This document shows, one piece after another, positions 9,126 through 22,900 of a DNA stretch of 64,000 bases. The notes below the pieces were generated by a model. The model had not been told where the DNA came from and did no database searches. It worked only from the letters and a program-made list of their open reading frames with translations. Source of the stretch: Neodiprion pinetum (taxonomy: Eukaryota > Arthropoda > Insecta > Hymenoptera > Diprionidae); the NCBI RefSeq assembly GCF_021155775.2, contig NC_060235.2:7312693-7376692 (forward strand), given 5' to 3'. A program made the translations under genes and the position numbers. Every line of letters starts with the position of its first letter. The first letter of the stretch is position 1.

Positions 9126-12100
9126 GTAAGCGATCGAGATCCCAGGTTATGTTCAGGGTTAGGTTAGGTCACTGATGTTTCCACGTCCCGACATCATGTT
9201 CCCTCTTGAAATGCAGCGATGTAAAAGTGGTTCGATTTCCCCTTCATTCAGGTCGCGGGATATAAGAAGGAGTTTTTCAAACCGCAGTTCAAACGAGAAG
9301 TGAAAAAGATTGCACGTGACAAGGCGAGGGCCGAACCGACAGCTGCTGGTCCCAAACATAGAGTCAAGCAGAAATCACTCGCAGCTATTGTCAGTAGAAA
9401 TTTGGGCCAAGGCGGAGGCGCCACAGCTTTTCCCAAAACAGAGACGCGTCTTGAGCCTGATAAACCACAGTCTCAACCTAAACAGGCTACAGACTTAGGT
9501 TCGAAGAGCCAGGATCAGCTGATCGTAAGTAGCGAGGCGGACAAACCGATTGTTTCATTTGCCAAACCCGGGAAGCAAACTGGAATCAAAACAATTTTGG
9601 CCAAGAGGCGAGAGACGGGGGAAAGCAAGGAGAAAAAGTCGCTCGTTGATATATTTGGAGAGAAATCAAGTATCGCTGCAATTTCATTGCCCAGTAAAAG
9701 CGAAACTCCGGGCTTCAATGGCGCTAAAAGAAAGTTTAGCGACGCTCAGGTAATTGTCGACTCAAAAAGCCCGAGGAAAAAGGGCAAGTTCAATGACGCG
9801 AGGAATCTACAAGCTGGAAACACTGAAATAAAAAACGTTAGCTTCAAAAATGCTGTAGAAAATGCAAGTGTCAAAGCTATGCCAAGCAGAACTGGTGGCT
9901 CTGGAAAGATTTCATCCTTGTTTGGGAATAATCCTGAAATACCGAACCTCGGGCAGAGATTCGTCGAGCCTGTGAATGAAGCAGTTTTCAGCAGTACTAA
10001 ATTCACGGACTTCGATCTTCATCCGTTCACGGTTTGTAGTTTCCTTTAGAAATTGTCTCAACGATTAGGCCACACGCAATATTCTACTAAGCCGGCTAAG
10101 TTTTGACAGTTTTTTTCTTCTCGTCAGGTTTCTAACTTGGAACAGAACATGCAGATAACTAAATTAACTACCGTCCAGCAAAAAGCTATCCCTCATATAT
10201 TGTCTGGGAAAGATGTTCTCGTTCGGTCTCAGACTGGTTCCGGCAAGACGCTGGCATACGCGCTGCCGATCGTTGAATCGCTTCACAAAGTGAGACCGAA
10301 ACTTACGCGGGACAGCGGGCTGCGAGCCTTGGTTATTGTGCCGACAAGGGAACTCGCTCTGCAGACATACGAGTGTTTTCTGAAGCTTATAAAAGTTAGT
10401 CGAAGATTCTATAGATGAGCGAATTTTAAAGGATTCATAGGACGCCAAAAATTTTTGTCGCTTTGTTTCTCGTTTCCAGCCATTTACTTGGATCGTACCC
10501 GGATATCTAGTGGGTGGTGAAAAACGCAAGGCGGAAAAAGCTAGGTTGAGAAAAGGATGTAATCTTCTTGTTGCCACACCTGGCAGGCTGCTGGATCACG
10601 TCAAACATACGGAAGCGCTAAGGCTTCACGATGTTCAATGTTTCGTTTTAGACGAGGCTGACAGGATGCTCGATATGGGATATGAAAAAGATATTTCCGG
10701 GTAAGTTTTGTTCTTCAATTTAGTAATTCTAAATCATACGTCCGGTAGTTGAAGTTTCGAACGTTATTGCAACGATTCATATTCAGAAAAAGTCATTATC
10801 TTGCAACTTTACCTGAATTACTGAAATTACCTGAAATTCGTTAAACTAATTCAGGTTTTGTAAATTTAACGTCTCCGGCTATTTCGAAGCTGCAATCTAG
10901 TGATGTCTATTTTCATGTTTCATTATATTAAATCTACAAACCCCAGCTTCATTAATATCGCAGAAACTAATTGTGTTTTGACGTCCTTTTTCTCTACTGA
11001 ATTTGAAGGCTCAAATTTAAAAATGGTACTTTGTCGATTATTACAATTCACAATTTTCCTGCCTCTCGCGTAGCGATTTTAGTATGAGTTTTATAATAAC
11101 AATGCGCTTTTGTCACGTACACTACAAAGCTGAAGTTATTAACATTAACGTAATGAAACATCAGGGAAAAAAATCGTTATTGTGCAATATTTGAGACTTT
11201 TAAGGAGTTGACTTTTCGAAATATGTATATGAGTATGTTTTGTTTATCCTGGTTTACTAAATTTCAGAGAATTCTAAATGTGCGAAGTAACGATTTTTCC
11301 TAAACATGCATCGTCACTGTAACGTTATTAACTTCATTCTCAATATATGCTCTTCTTTATGTCAATGAATGTAATTATCTGCTACTAGAAGTTTTGTCCA
11401 TAAAGATTTTCCATCAACAATGAGTGTGAGAAATTAGAAACGTCGCATAGAATACAAGTAGTTTTGTAAATCATGTAGGTATTTCAGATGTGACGGTTAT
11501 TATCCAGTTTTCTCTGAATAACAAACTGATTATTTCTGCCCTTGAACGAAGCTTGTGTGTTATAAAATTTTTCCAAATTTACATCTTTTCATTAAATGAT
11601 TCGTTTGTAAACCTTGGATTGTTGGTATCTTTTTTTTTTAGTGTAGCCGTTTAGCAATTTTCAACGCATGTGAACTGTTGATGAGGCATTCGCCAGTAAT
11701 CAAAGTTCTATATTCGAAAATAATCACGAAACTCAACAACTTGAATGTTTCCCGATTCCGAATTTAAAATGTGCAGATCGATTCAATTAAAAAGTTTGAA
11801 TCACTTAAAGTTTCTGAAGTTGAAGGATATACTATACAAATTCTAAAATTTATTATGGAACCACATGAATAATCAAAAATATACCACAAAGCAAAATTTA
11901 ATAATAGAATATTTGGTTTCAAAAATTTAACGAACAACTCAATTATACTTCTGTAATAATTGTAATCAAAATTATAATCATTGTTATGGTTATTTGATTG
12001 AAAATTTCAACACTTGAGTACAAGAATAATGTATCAAAGTCTTGTCTATTGCATATTCTGAGCTATTATGGTAGTTTATGTTTGATTATAAAAATTTTAA

Positions 12101-15100
12101 GGATTGACCTACCTAATTTTCATTCAAGTAATATCAACTAAAGTTATTTCATATTTTTCCTCATACTTATTCGTTGAAATCCCGATCATGGTATGTTTAA
12201 ATTCAACCCCCCATTTATTTTGAGTTTATTCACTTTCCCGTTCATTTAAATTGTAGCATCGTTTCTGCTTTGGAGGAGCAGAAAGGTTTACTCAGATTTG
12301 GTGTAAAAAAGTTCGTAAAAATCGAGACCGACAATTCGGGTTACAATCCATTGGCGATGCTTCGACAAAACGGCAAGAAAACATTCACCGACGAGGATGT
12401 AGACTCGATGTTGACGGAAACGAGTAAAATCGGCGAGAAAGAGGATTCCAGCCTTCCGGTAGAACCGCCGTCGAATATCGTCAACGCTCAGAGAGCGAAA
12501 CCGTCGGATAACGTCGCCGTCGATTCTGAAGTCGAGGAGAACGAGGCCGAAGATGAGGATGACAACGAGTTTACGATACAGCGAGAATATCACTCAGGGA
12601 CGGACAGCGACCCGGAGAAGGAGGAACAAGAGTTTCCAATTAGAAACGAGAGGAACAAACGGAAGAAACCGCTGCCTTTGTCTCTTCGCGATAAAACCAG
12701 GATCATCGCCTCGCGGCACAAAATTCAAGCGGTCGTATCGGAGTCGGAATCGAACGATTCGAACGACAATTCAGACGGTGAAAAAAATACGAAGGAAATT
12801 TACGAGGTCGCGGATACGACTTTGAAAAATCAGAGCAAAAGACAGACCGTTCTACTTTCAGCCACTTTGACTCAGGCTGTTGAAAAATTGGCTGGACTCA
12901 CGATGGACAATCCGGTCATCGTCGACGCGGCGAGAGAAAATTTAATCAAATCTGGCGGTAATGTGGCCGAAATAAATGAGGATCTAATCGTTCCGCAGAG
13001 CGTCAATCAAACCTACGTTGTAACTCCCCCCAAATTGAGGTTGGTCAGCCTGAGTGCCTACATAGCTGGCAAATGTCAGGTAAACTGTTTTTAAATAGTA
13101 TATTACGTAACAAGGAGGCAAACTCGATCTTTTCGAGCCGAGCGTAAGTTTGCAATATGAGTCGTAGGCGAGCCGAAGACGAATATTGCAAATACGTGAG
13201 GTGAAAGGAACGTTGCCTCCTTGTTGCACACGATTCTTTATATAACAAGAGTATGTAAGGCTTTTCTTTCACGAAGCATGAAATTGAGGTTAGGGTCGCG
13301 TAATGTCAGATTTGTTCGCGACAGCGCATGCGCGCAGTGCAGAAAAGAGCACTTTCAGCTCCCAGGACTTAAAAGTGGTCTTTTCAGTACTCCGCGCATG
13401 CGAGTTCGCAGACTCACTCGACAGTCATAGAAGCGGGTACTTTGTGCAGAGCAAACACGCATGGAAAACGCGTAAAACATGCTCGCGTTATATAAACGTC
13501 TTTCACGGTATTGATAAGCTTTGAAATTATTGTTGATAATTTTTTGTCACATAGAAAATGATTGTTGATATTTCGAGGCGCTAGTGAAGAAATACTGCCA
13601 TAAGGAATCCATTTCTTTGCTTTTGACCCATTACTTTTTAATTGCTTTCTGGATCACGTCAATTCTTGCGGTCAATTTTACGCAGATTTTCTCTTCACTA
13701 TGCAAAAAAAATCATGTTCTAAAATCTAAAAATACTTAAATAGTTCTAATAATATGACCGTAAATTATAACGAAAAAACAATACAATCAGAGCTTATTTT
13801 GATCAGTTTTAATTCATCGTTGGTGATTTCTGGAGGCTATTTCCGCGGAGTTCTGATCGGTTTTGAAAGCTGTATCCAGATCTCTGTACCGAAACTAAAA
13901 CTTTTCGAAAAAAGAATTCTTTTATTTAAAGCGAGCCTTTGGTGAAATTTTGTACAAATATTGCTATTTTAATTTTTACACAATTAAAAAAACTCTGTTA
14001 AAAAAATCCATCCTCCAATATTTAGGTTATGGTATTATATGCATTGAAAATTAGTTTCAACTGCCTGTGTTGAAAATTTATGTGCAAGGAACCTTTTAAA
14101 GAATATTCTATCCACCGCTGAGAGTAATTCCCTGCGCATACACTTTCATTGCAGGAGATTAAAATTTTATTGCAAGGACTATTTTCCATAATCTAAAAAT
14201 TGTTAGAAGTATTTTTTTATACGACTTTTAGTAACAATTTTCATAATTTCATCAAAATCTTTCCTCAACTTGAGTTCAAAAAGGGTTTAAAAAAAATATA
14301 TGTATAGATATATATAGATTTTATAAAATATTTCAGGCCGCGGGCCAGCACAAGATTTTAGTCTTCATGGCGACACAAGACATGGTCGATTATCACGCCG
14401 AAATCCTTACTTCGGTGCTTTGCAAGCAGTCCGACGAGGATGACGAAGACTCCGAGCCTTTGGTCGACGTTGAATTCTTCAAACTCCATGGAAACATGAC
14501 GCAGAAGGAACGCACCGAAGTTTTCAAAACGTTCAGGGCTGCCAAAAGCGGCGTTCTCCTCTGCACGGTGAGTGTTCGACCTTCAAAAAAGAAAAAGAAA
14601 ACAAACAGTCCTATTATTGTGTAGAAACTGAATCGAATCGAAAAAAAAGATATCAACTTTGGTATCGATATTCATCGCTTTTAACATATTCGGTGTAAAA
14701 ACAAGTGCAGCAAGTTTACAAAAACTTTCAGTTTGACGTGCCAAGTCTTTGACTTTTCCATTCAAATTCAAGCTAATACGTGTAACTCTGTTAATGTTTT
14801 ACACGAATCGGTTCAGATTTAGTGTAAGGTTTGCTTCTTTTTAATACTAAACAGTTATTTATGCCAGTTAAATATAACATCGCGAAGAAACTATTTTACA
14901 TGCTAGCAAGCCTTGAAATTTTGCAGGAACGTCGGTTAAGGTGACAAGCAAAAATTTCGTTCACGTGCACTGACTTTTTTTTATCTTTCTTTTTTTTTTT
15001 TTTCATATACTATCCTGCCAAGTCAGCAATTGTTTATGTTTCTTGTTCAGATTCCATCACACGAGTACAGGTATACCTTTTTCTGCGTCGTTTGCGATGC

Positions 15101-16944
15101 AACTTCTTTTATTGTTATTTTTCCGTCGAAATTGGTCCGTTTTAAATTCCTGCATCGGCATACGCCTTTATTGCGTCAGTTTTTATATTTCCCCAACATT
15201 TCGGCGAAAAGTTGTACACACGTACAACAATTATACAACATAATGCAGAGGGTGATACCCGTGATACTTGCGACCAATTAATGGGACTAACAAGATCTCG
15301 GTAAACCGACTTTATAAAGGCTCGGATCATTACGCGATCAGTGGGTAGTCTCGTCGATTTAGTAGGCATGATACATATCGTGTCTATGTATCTCTTTTAC
15401 GTATACTTATAACCAACACATGTGTGTATATATGTATAGGTATAATGCTACTTGCCTGTATTATGTATATCTCAGAAATGGGCTTTCGAAGTTCGCGGGA
15501 CAAAGACCGGGGCCATTATATCAACGGTGAATGCAATTTTCTAGTATAATCATTGCAATTAAAGTCGTCACAATGACTCGCGCTGTGGGGGTGCCTTCCG
15601 AAAAACGCTAGTTCATTAAAATGTACCCGTGCACACACTGTGTAACCTATACCTTACACCTTATACCTTATACCTAGGCATGTCCCACCTGCGCCAACCC
15701 TCCTCCTCCCTCGACATCTTACCAGAAACATTCTCTACTATGGAGCATTTTTTACCATTTCGCTGGCCAACATCCAGACTTATTTTCCGTCATTCGTTTA
15801 ATCGGTTCGTAGGCACGATCGCAAAAACCGGATTACAGTGATGTACGACACGGGTTTCTTTAATTCGAAAATACGTAATCTTTATGCGTGCAGTCATTTT
15901 GTAATCACGATATAATGTTCGATTCCGGAAATACTTGGATTTTATCGATTCGATTTAAAGTTTGGCTAACATGATTTCAGAATATTTTCACACCTTTTAC
16001 ATTTTCTGTTGGAAAAGAGCGAGTTTTTAGATGCTGAAAATGTTATTGTTATACGCGTTTTGAATTCACGAAAAACGATTGTAACAGTTCGAAAGAAATT
16101 TTGGTAAGAAATTGAGAATTTTATCGATATGCGTCATGTGACTTTTTATATTTCTACTACTTTCGTCTGGTCGTGATTTATTCGGATTCGTTACCAAACT
16201 TTCTTCCGGGCAATTGCTTCGCCGCTAGTCGATACTTTTTATTACTCTGATTTGTTTTCGTATAGAACTACGAACATCTCTTTACAAATATTAACGCAGA
16301 AAATACGGGAATTATAATCAATACAACGGCCATTATTGAGAAAGAGCTTAAATATTGATGCCTAATTTTGAAATACCTCAAAAACGGACAAAAATTCAGT
16401 AGAATCGCTCGATCTTGCTCTACGATATCTTCTTGAATAAAATGAGATGCCGTAGATCGAAATCGAACAAATATACTATATTTTCAATCATGTTAGGGCA
16501 ATTTAAAACTAAGCATTGATATCTAAGCTTTCGTTTCTATAGGATTACTAAAAAGTGTTCATTCTTGGCCTCCTTAAGCCACCAAACTTGGACAATGTCT
16601 AGATTCGTTCTACTACGAATAAATCGAACGTAAAAATGGACTAAAATTTCTATTCTCTCGGTAAGACTGATCAGATTAAAAATTTTATTGGACCTAAATT
16701 CAAATGAATGGTTGTAACCGTCTCGACCGCATGATTATTCAACTTGTGGGTATAGTTGAAATTTAAATCCGTCCAGCGCGAATATGTAATCATTGTACGA
16801 TATGCAAACTTATGAGCATAAGCGGACAATAATTACGTAATGATAATTAATAAGGAGGATAGTTGGGAAGACGGTTAATGCCTGGTTATCAATTAATAAA
16901 GCCGCGTGTGTACGAGGCGGATTGTATATGCCTATAAATTGTAA

Positions 16945-16975
<31 letters not shown>

Positions 16976-19900
16976 GGGAATAAAAAGAGAATGGTACGTT
17001 TGAAACGTGAGATAATCGGGCAGTCGACACGATCGTAAATATAAAGAGGAACGCGTACGTCACTTCCGTGAGTGTAAATACACGTCTGTACCTGTGTGCG
17101 TGTGTAAATTTTCTAAATGTCTGCACGCACCACGCACATTTAATCACAAATATTCGTGCGTAATGAAAAGTAAAAAATAAAATTAAAATATGAAATATAG
17201 CCGCCACTCCCCGGGCATATTCATGCCGTATATATACATACCTATAAGTATACCTGCAGGTATAAGAGAGCGATGCTGTAAATTAAACCGTGACTTATTC
17301 TTTCAAGAAGAAATTTAATATCTTCGCTTCATGCTGAGACCGTTGGGGGAAAAAATTAGGTCTCTGTACACACAAACGTTGAAAACACCCACACGGTTCT
17401 TTTTATTTATGTACACGGATATGAATATGTTAGCACGTTAATATATGCCCAAGTATCGTTGCTTTACTGGTAATTATCGTTATTCTTTATCCCAATGTTA
17501 CGTTAAGACTGGCGTAATGTTCTTTTTTTCACTCTAAATAAGAAGATTCTCACTTTTACAGTATAGTTAAAGAAAATTTTTAACCCATTCCAATTATTCT
17601 CATATATTATTCTTATTTGTTATCCAACGCGACGTTATTGTTCTTTGTAAATTGGTATAGTCGCGGTCAATTCTGCAGGCGAATGCAATTTTACACAATG
17701 CTATTAATTATTTATGTACGTTTTCATGTTGATTTTAAACTTGTTTTGTTGATATAGCGTCAAGATAAATTAACCAAGTATTTTATGTTATATTGGCATA
17801 AAATCATTTAAAAAGTCAGGATATTAATCCTGAGAAAACGATTTCCTCGAGTATCGAATCAAAATTTAGTAAGAATTTTTAATCTCAAAATGATTAACAT
17901 GTGATGAATTGCAAACGATGTTTAACTATCGTATAAAAAATGTGAATTGCGATTTATTTTTTATTTGGAATATGTTTTACTTGTAATAACCGTACAGTGA
18001 ACTGTGCTGAATCAAACAAAGGTTCATATGAGAATTATTCCAATATGTTAAAAAGTTCGAAACATTGATAAGTATGTTAATGAAAGTAAATTTCATAATT
18101 GAATGGAAATCGTTCTCCGAGAAATTGGATTTTTGTTTCATAAGATTGAAAGAATGAAATCGTGCGACGCTCATTTTTATTTGACAACGTCTTCAAGGCG
18201 TCCGAAACATAGAAACGAACAAGAAAAAAATATACACGCATGTAACAGCACGCAAATTTTTTTGTCGCTCATTTTCGTACCTGTGATCAGATGAGTTTTG
18301 GTTTTGAAGTTTCATTTTTATTTCATATCTATAAGATATTTACTATATTCTTCACATACACACTTGTTGGGTGGGGGTCAAAATTTGGCAGGATCAGTAC
18401 ATGGAATTGGTGATATATCGAAATTTCAAGCATGCGAAAATGATATAACCAAATATTTCAAACATGAATTGTTCAAAATCGTCCGTTATTTTATTTTCGC
18501 ATGTTTGCTTTCAGACATACTAATCTGTGACACTTTCGAAAGTCAGAATTTCTAACAATTCATCTTTTTTTTTTTAATTTTATCATCGCATATTTGGAAT
18601 CTCGATATATCGGACATTCCAAATATTGATCGTCCCAAGTTTTGACCCCCACACGTATGCACTCAGACGAGTGTTTGTACACCTAGTCGCGGTAACTGCA
18701 TCTTATCAAACCTTATTAGTCACTCATCTATTTTTTGTCCCCTTACGCAAGTTCGCCACGCTCTTGCCACCGGACAGGAATGCATGACAATTGTCAGCAG
18801 TGGCATGGCAGCAACCTTGGTATCTATTTCATACACAAGTAACGTGTGTGTCCCGTGAATTAATTCCAGAGTACCGCGGGGGGTCCGCGACAATTTACCC
18901 GTACAATGACATCGTCGATCGAAGGTTCGGTTCGGTTCCTCGACGAAATGTTTCGTGAAGAGATCATTGTACACTGCACATTCTCGATATCGTTTTTGTT
19001 TGATCTATAAAATGAGACTCACGCCACCCTCTCTCTCTTCTCTCTCCTTCTCTCTATTTTTCTCTCCAACACCGATCATCCTCCATTCTCATACGCGAGG
19101 AAGCCTTTTTATTCCGAATATCCCCACACGCATACCTCTTCGATCAGACTAGGCCTCGACGGGATGACACAGGTGTGTAATACCGGATTGTGATCGCTCA
19201 CAAGCGTTCCAATCTGCCTTCTCTCCTTCCCGTATATGTCACAAATTCCACGTTCTTTCTATTGTACGTGCAACTATAACCAATCTGAACAAATCCCCGA
19301 AACTCGTACATATGGAGTGACAAACGATTTCGAACGGCTTCAAAGTGATTTCAAACTGATTTCAAGGAGTTTCAAACGATTCTTAAGTTGTTTCAAGCGA
19401 TGTTTTTAATGCGCTTACAAACTCTTTCGAGGAGTTTCAAATGATTTCGAAGTGGTTTTTAGCGATTACAAACTAATCACAAATGGCCTCAAACTACTCC
19501 CAAGCAGTTTCAAATGATTCCGAAGCGGTTCCAAGCGATTTCAAAATGATTAAAAACGTTGTTAAGCTAATTCGATCGCACGTAGTATGATCAAAAATAG
19601 TTTCAAACTGAATTCAAAAAGACTCGAAGGATGTAAAACTGGTTTCAAACTGATTTCAAGCGATTTCCAAGTGATTTCAAACCGTTTCAAGCGATTCTAT
19701 GCAATTTTTGAGCGATTGTAATCGAAAGTGGCTTGTCATTTGAAGGAGTAAACAGACCTTTGCTGACAAGAGTACTTCACTGCCCGAAAAGTGTTCAAGT
19801 ACTGTTCGCAGTCAAACGAATGAAAACTTCTGATACAAGTCAGTCACCGATGTCCGTATCTAATGATCGAAAAGTTCGTCAACTTCTTCGAAATATTTCG

Positions 19901-22900
19901 GACGACGAAATCCTCGTTTTTTTCTTCAGTAACTCCATTGCTTTCGGAAGACGGTTTCATTTATTTATTGTTTCTGAGAAATTTGGGAAAGTGGACGGAT
20001 TGGAACCGACTTTCTTGTGGCTGAAGAAGGGACAAAGCGACGAGAGTGCTCCCTGGAGTGTTCCCTGCAGTCTAAAGGACCAAGTGTCCGGCAAGACGAT
20101 GTGGAGTCCGCTTAGTCGATGAAATAATTGACATTTGGTTCGATCAAATTGACACGGGCAGTTTCTGACGCGGAGTTGGGGGTAGGGAAAAAACTTTATG
20201 TAAGGTGAAAGAAGCGCGTATACAGTAGAAGCGGAAGGGAAGGGGGAGGGAACGGTGCAGTCTGGAGTGACGTATCCGTGACGTCCGTGTCATGGAGTAG
20301 AAGTAACTCGATCGCTATGAGAAGAGGCTATGAAGGCAGCCCCGTGGCGCGGGTCCCATTCAATGGATAACGTTCGATGCTGTTGCAGTCGTAACGGAGC
20401 CAACCGAGTGCAGTATGGCTCTTGAAGTCCGACCAACTCGGACGAAGAGACTCTCCATTTCATCAATCCGATTCGAATTTCATGCTACGCACCATTCGCC
20501 ATGGGCGAATGCCCCTTGATCTCGATCGTTTCCGCTGGGACGAGGATGATCGGTCTTCCATCTGCAATCACGGGGATGATGTCGATGCCAGATCGTTTAT
20601 CTTGGGGTGGGCGCAATTTGTGTATCATCCTGACACCGGGTCAAACACGCTTCCAATACAGATTTACTCCCGCCTCTCTAGTTTCTCTATGCTTTCTTTT
20701 TTACATGAAGGTACAAAGTTCCTCTACCATCCATAACCCCAAGGAGTTCAATGTCTTGTCTTGTCCATCGCGGATATTGATGTAAAGTGACATGGTATGT
20801 GTTTTTTTAAAAAATTCGCGATTTCAAAGGATATTGCGTACGGACAGCTTCTTCATAGTGTCCAGTGAGTGGTCCGGGAAATGTGTTTGAATTTTGCTTT
20901 TCCTTCAAAAGTCCTGGAAATTATCCTCGAATTTTTCTCGCATCCTAGAAATGTTCTATATTTAATGTCTTTGAATAATCTGAAAATGTCCTGGAAATGT
21001 TCTATATTTAATGTCTTTGAATAATCTGAAAATGTCCTGGAAATGCCCTTGAATTTGTTACGGATTTTTCACTGGACACCATGTTTTTGATCTGATATCT
21101 GAACGGGGCACCGTGTTAATTGTTCCATAAGGAAAGGAGGAATAATGCATGAACTCTTATGCTTTTCTCAAATATAAAAGTCTACTCGTAGAATGAATGA
21201 ACGTTTGGCTGGTGTAGCCTTAGAAGAAATCTATTCAATGTACGTCATTTCCATAATGCAAAGAAGTATTAGGATGTAATTCTGAACAGTTTCAATTTGC
21301 TTAACACTAAATACTCTTGGTATTATTTCAAATATTTTGCATAGCACTACAAAAGTCAGAATATCAGTGAAATCCGCTCGAGTCAGACTCGGAAAAAGCA
21401 TTTGTTAAATCTGAAAAGTTTTTTTGGTTTGGTGCATAATCGGCTTTTGAAATGAGCGAATAAAACGAATCTCTTCCTCGCCACCAACAAAGAATCGAGC
21501 AACATTCTTCGGAGTCAAATTTTTCATTTTCGCAAATAACGGAAACATCAGAAAGTTCCAAAACCGCTTTTCTCGGATCCTGATCCATTGTTCCCACTTG
21601 TTAAACCCTCGTTCCACCACGTTTTTGCACCGAACCGTAGGTCCAATAAATCCTCAATCATACAAATCTCTTACAAATTGAGTCGATACTCCGTCCTGCA
21701 TGGCCTAAAGGATTAAGCACACGTGGGGAAAGGTGCAGAAGACAAGGCACGGTTCCGTCACACGCGTACACCCGATACACCGTGCGAAGAAAAACGCGTG
21801 TACCTAAAGCAGAAGACAAGTACGTACATACACGTCGATGCGCAAGCTCGCTCATAAACGCGGCCGACCACGTCTACCTACATAGGATAGTTGCAGGACG
21901 CCGCCGCAGTACGCCGCGGCACGCCACGCCGCGCCGCGACGCACGCCCGCTGCGAACTCCAGCGGCGAGCGTTTGAGCGCCGTCGGTCCGCGCCCGTGCT
22001 GCTTCGCCTTCTCTACTATGTTTGGATAGGTAATGATTTAGTACGACGCGCACTTGAATTTCAAGTTGATACGAGCAGGGTCAGACGCGGCGGGTGGCGG
22101 GTGGCCGCCGGTGGGTGCCTAACAGGAACAAAAAATGAGTAAATGAAAAAAAAAGGAAAAAAATGGCGCCTTGCGGCACCGGGCAATCTGGAGAGGGAAA
22201 TCGGGGTATGAAATTCTTTCACGAAATCGCCCTCTACACTTGTTTTTATATAATGTACGATTATTATGGTGATACAGACGTGAGGGAATCTTATACTTAA
22301 TTTATAATTAGTTTCTTAACTTTCTAAAATTTTTAATTATTTATTATTGTAAATCTTACGAAATTCATTATACATATACCAGCTACGTGGAATTTGGTAT
22401 GTTCGATTCTCGAGTTCAGAAGCTATGTTATGATACCGATAGGGTACGTTGAATAGTTTTACATACCTACTGGGAGAAAATGGTGAAACTTTGTGCGCTG
22501 AGTTACCGACTGCGCATGGCAATATTTTCGTTCCAAGGCAGGGCAGCCAACTAACTTATTTGATATGGCGACTATCTCGCGTCAAGTGACGAATTGGAAT
22601 TACGCTGGTGTGATGACTCGTAGCAGTAATCAGTTATCGATCAGGTAACAAAAAACGTTTAGAAAAGCCTTATCGAATCACTACAGCAACGATTTTAGAT
22701 CTGCTTAACCGTAGAAAAATCGCAAGACCTGCGTAACGTCCATAAACCGCGTTTGATAACTGAAGCTTGAGATTGAGATGGCTAGCCTGCGTGAAAATCC
22801 AACAAAGCTTGCGCATGCGCAGTCAAACTTTAAATTTGCCAAGTTCCGCTGTTTACTCTCGGTTCAAGAAAATTGTTGAACAACATCTGAATACTTATTT

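Noticed and set aside
9155..9170. GGTTAGGTTAGGT near the first DDX31 intron (telomere-like TTAGG)
   Set aside because: Only two to three units, which is expected by chance; not an interstitial telomere array.
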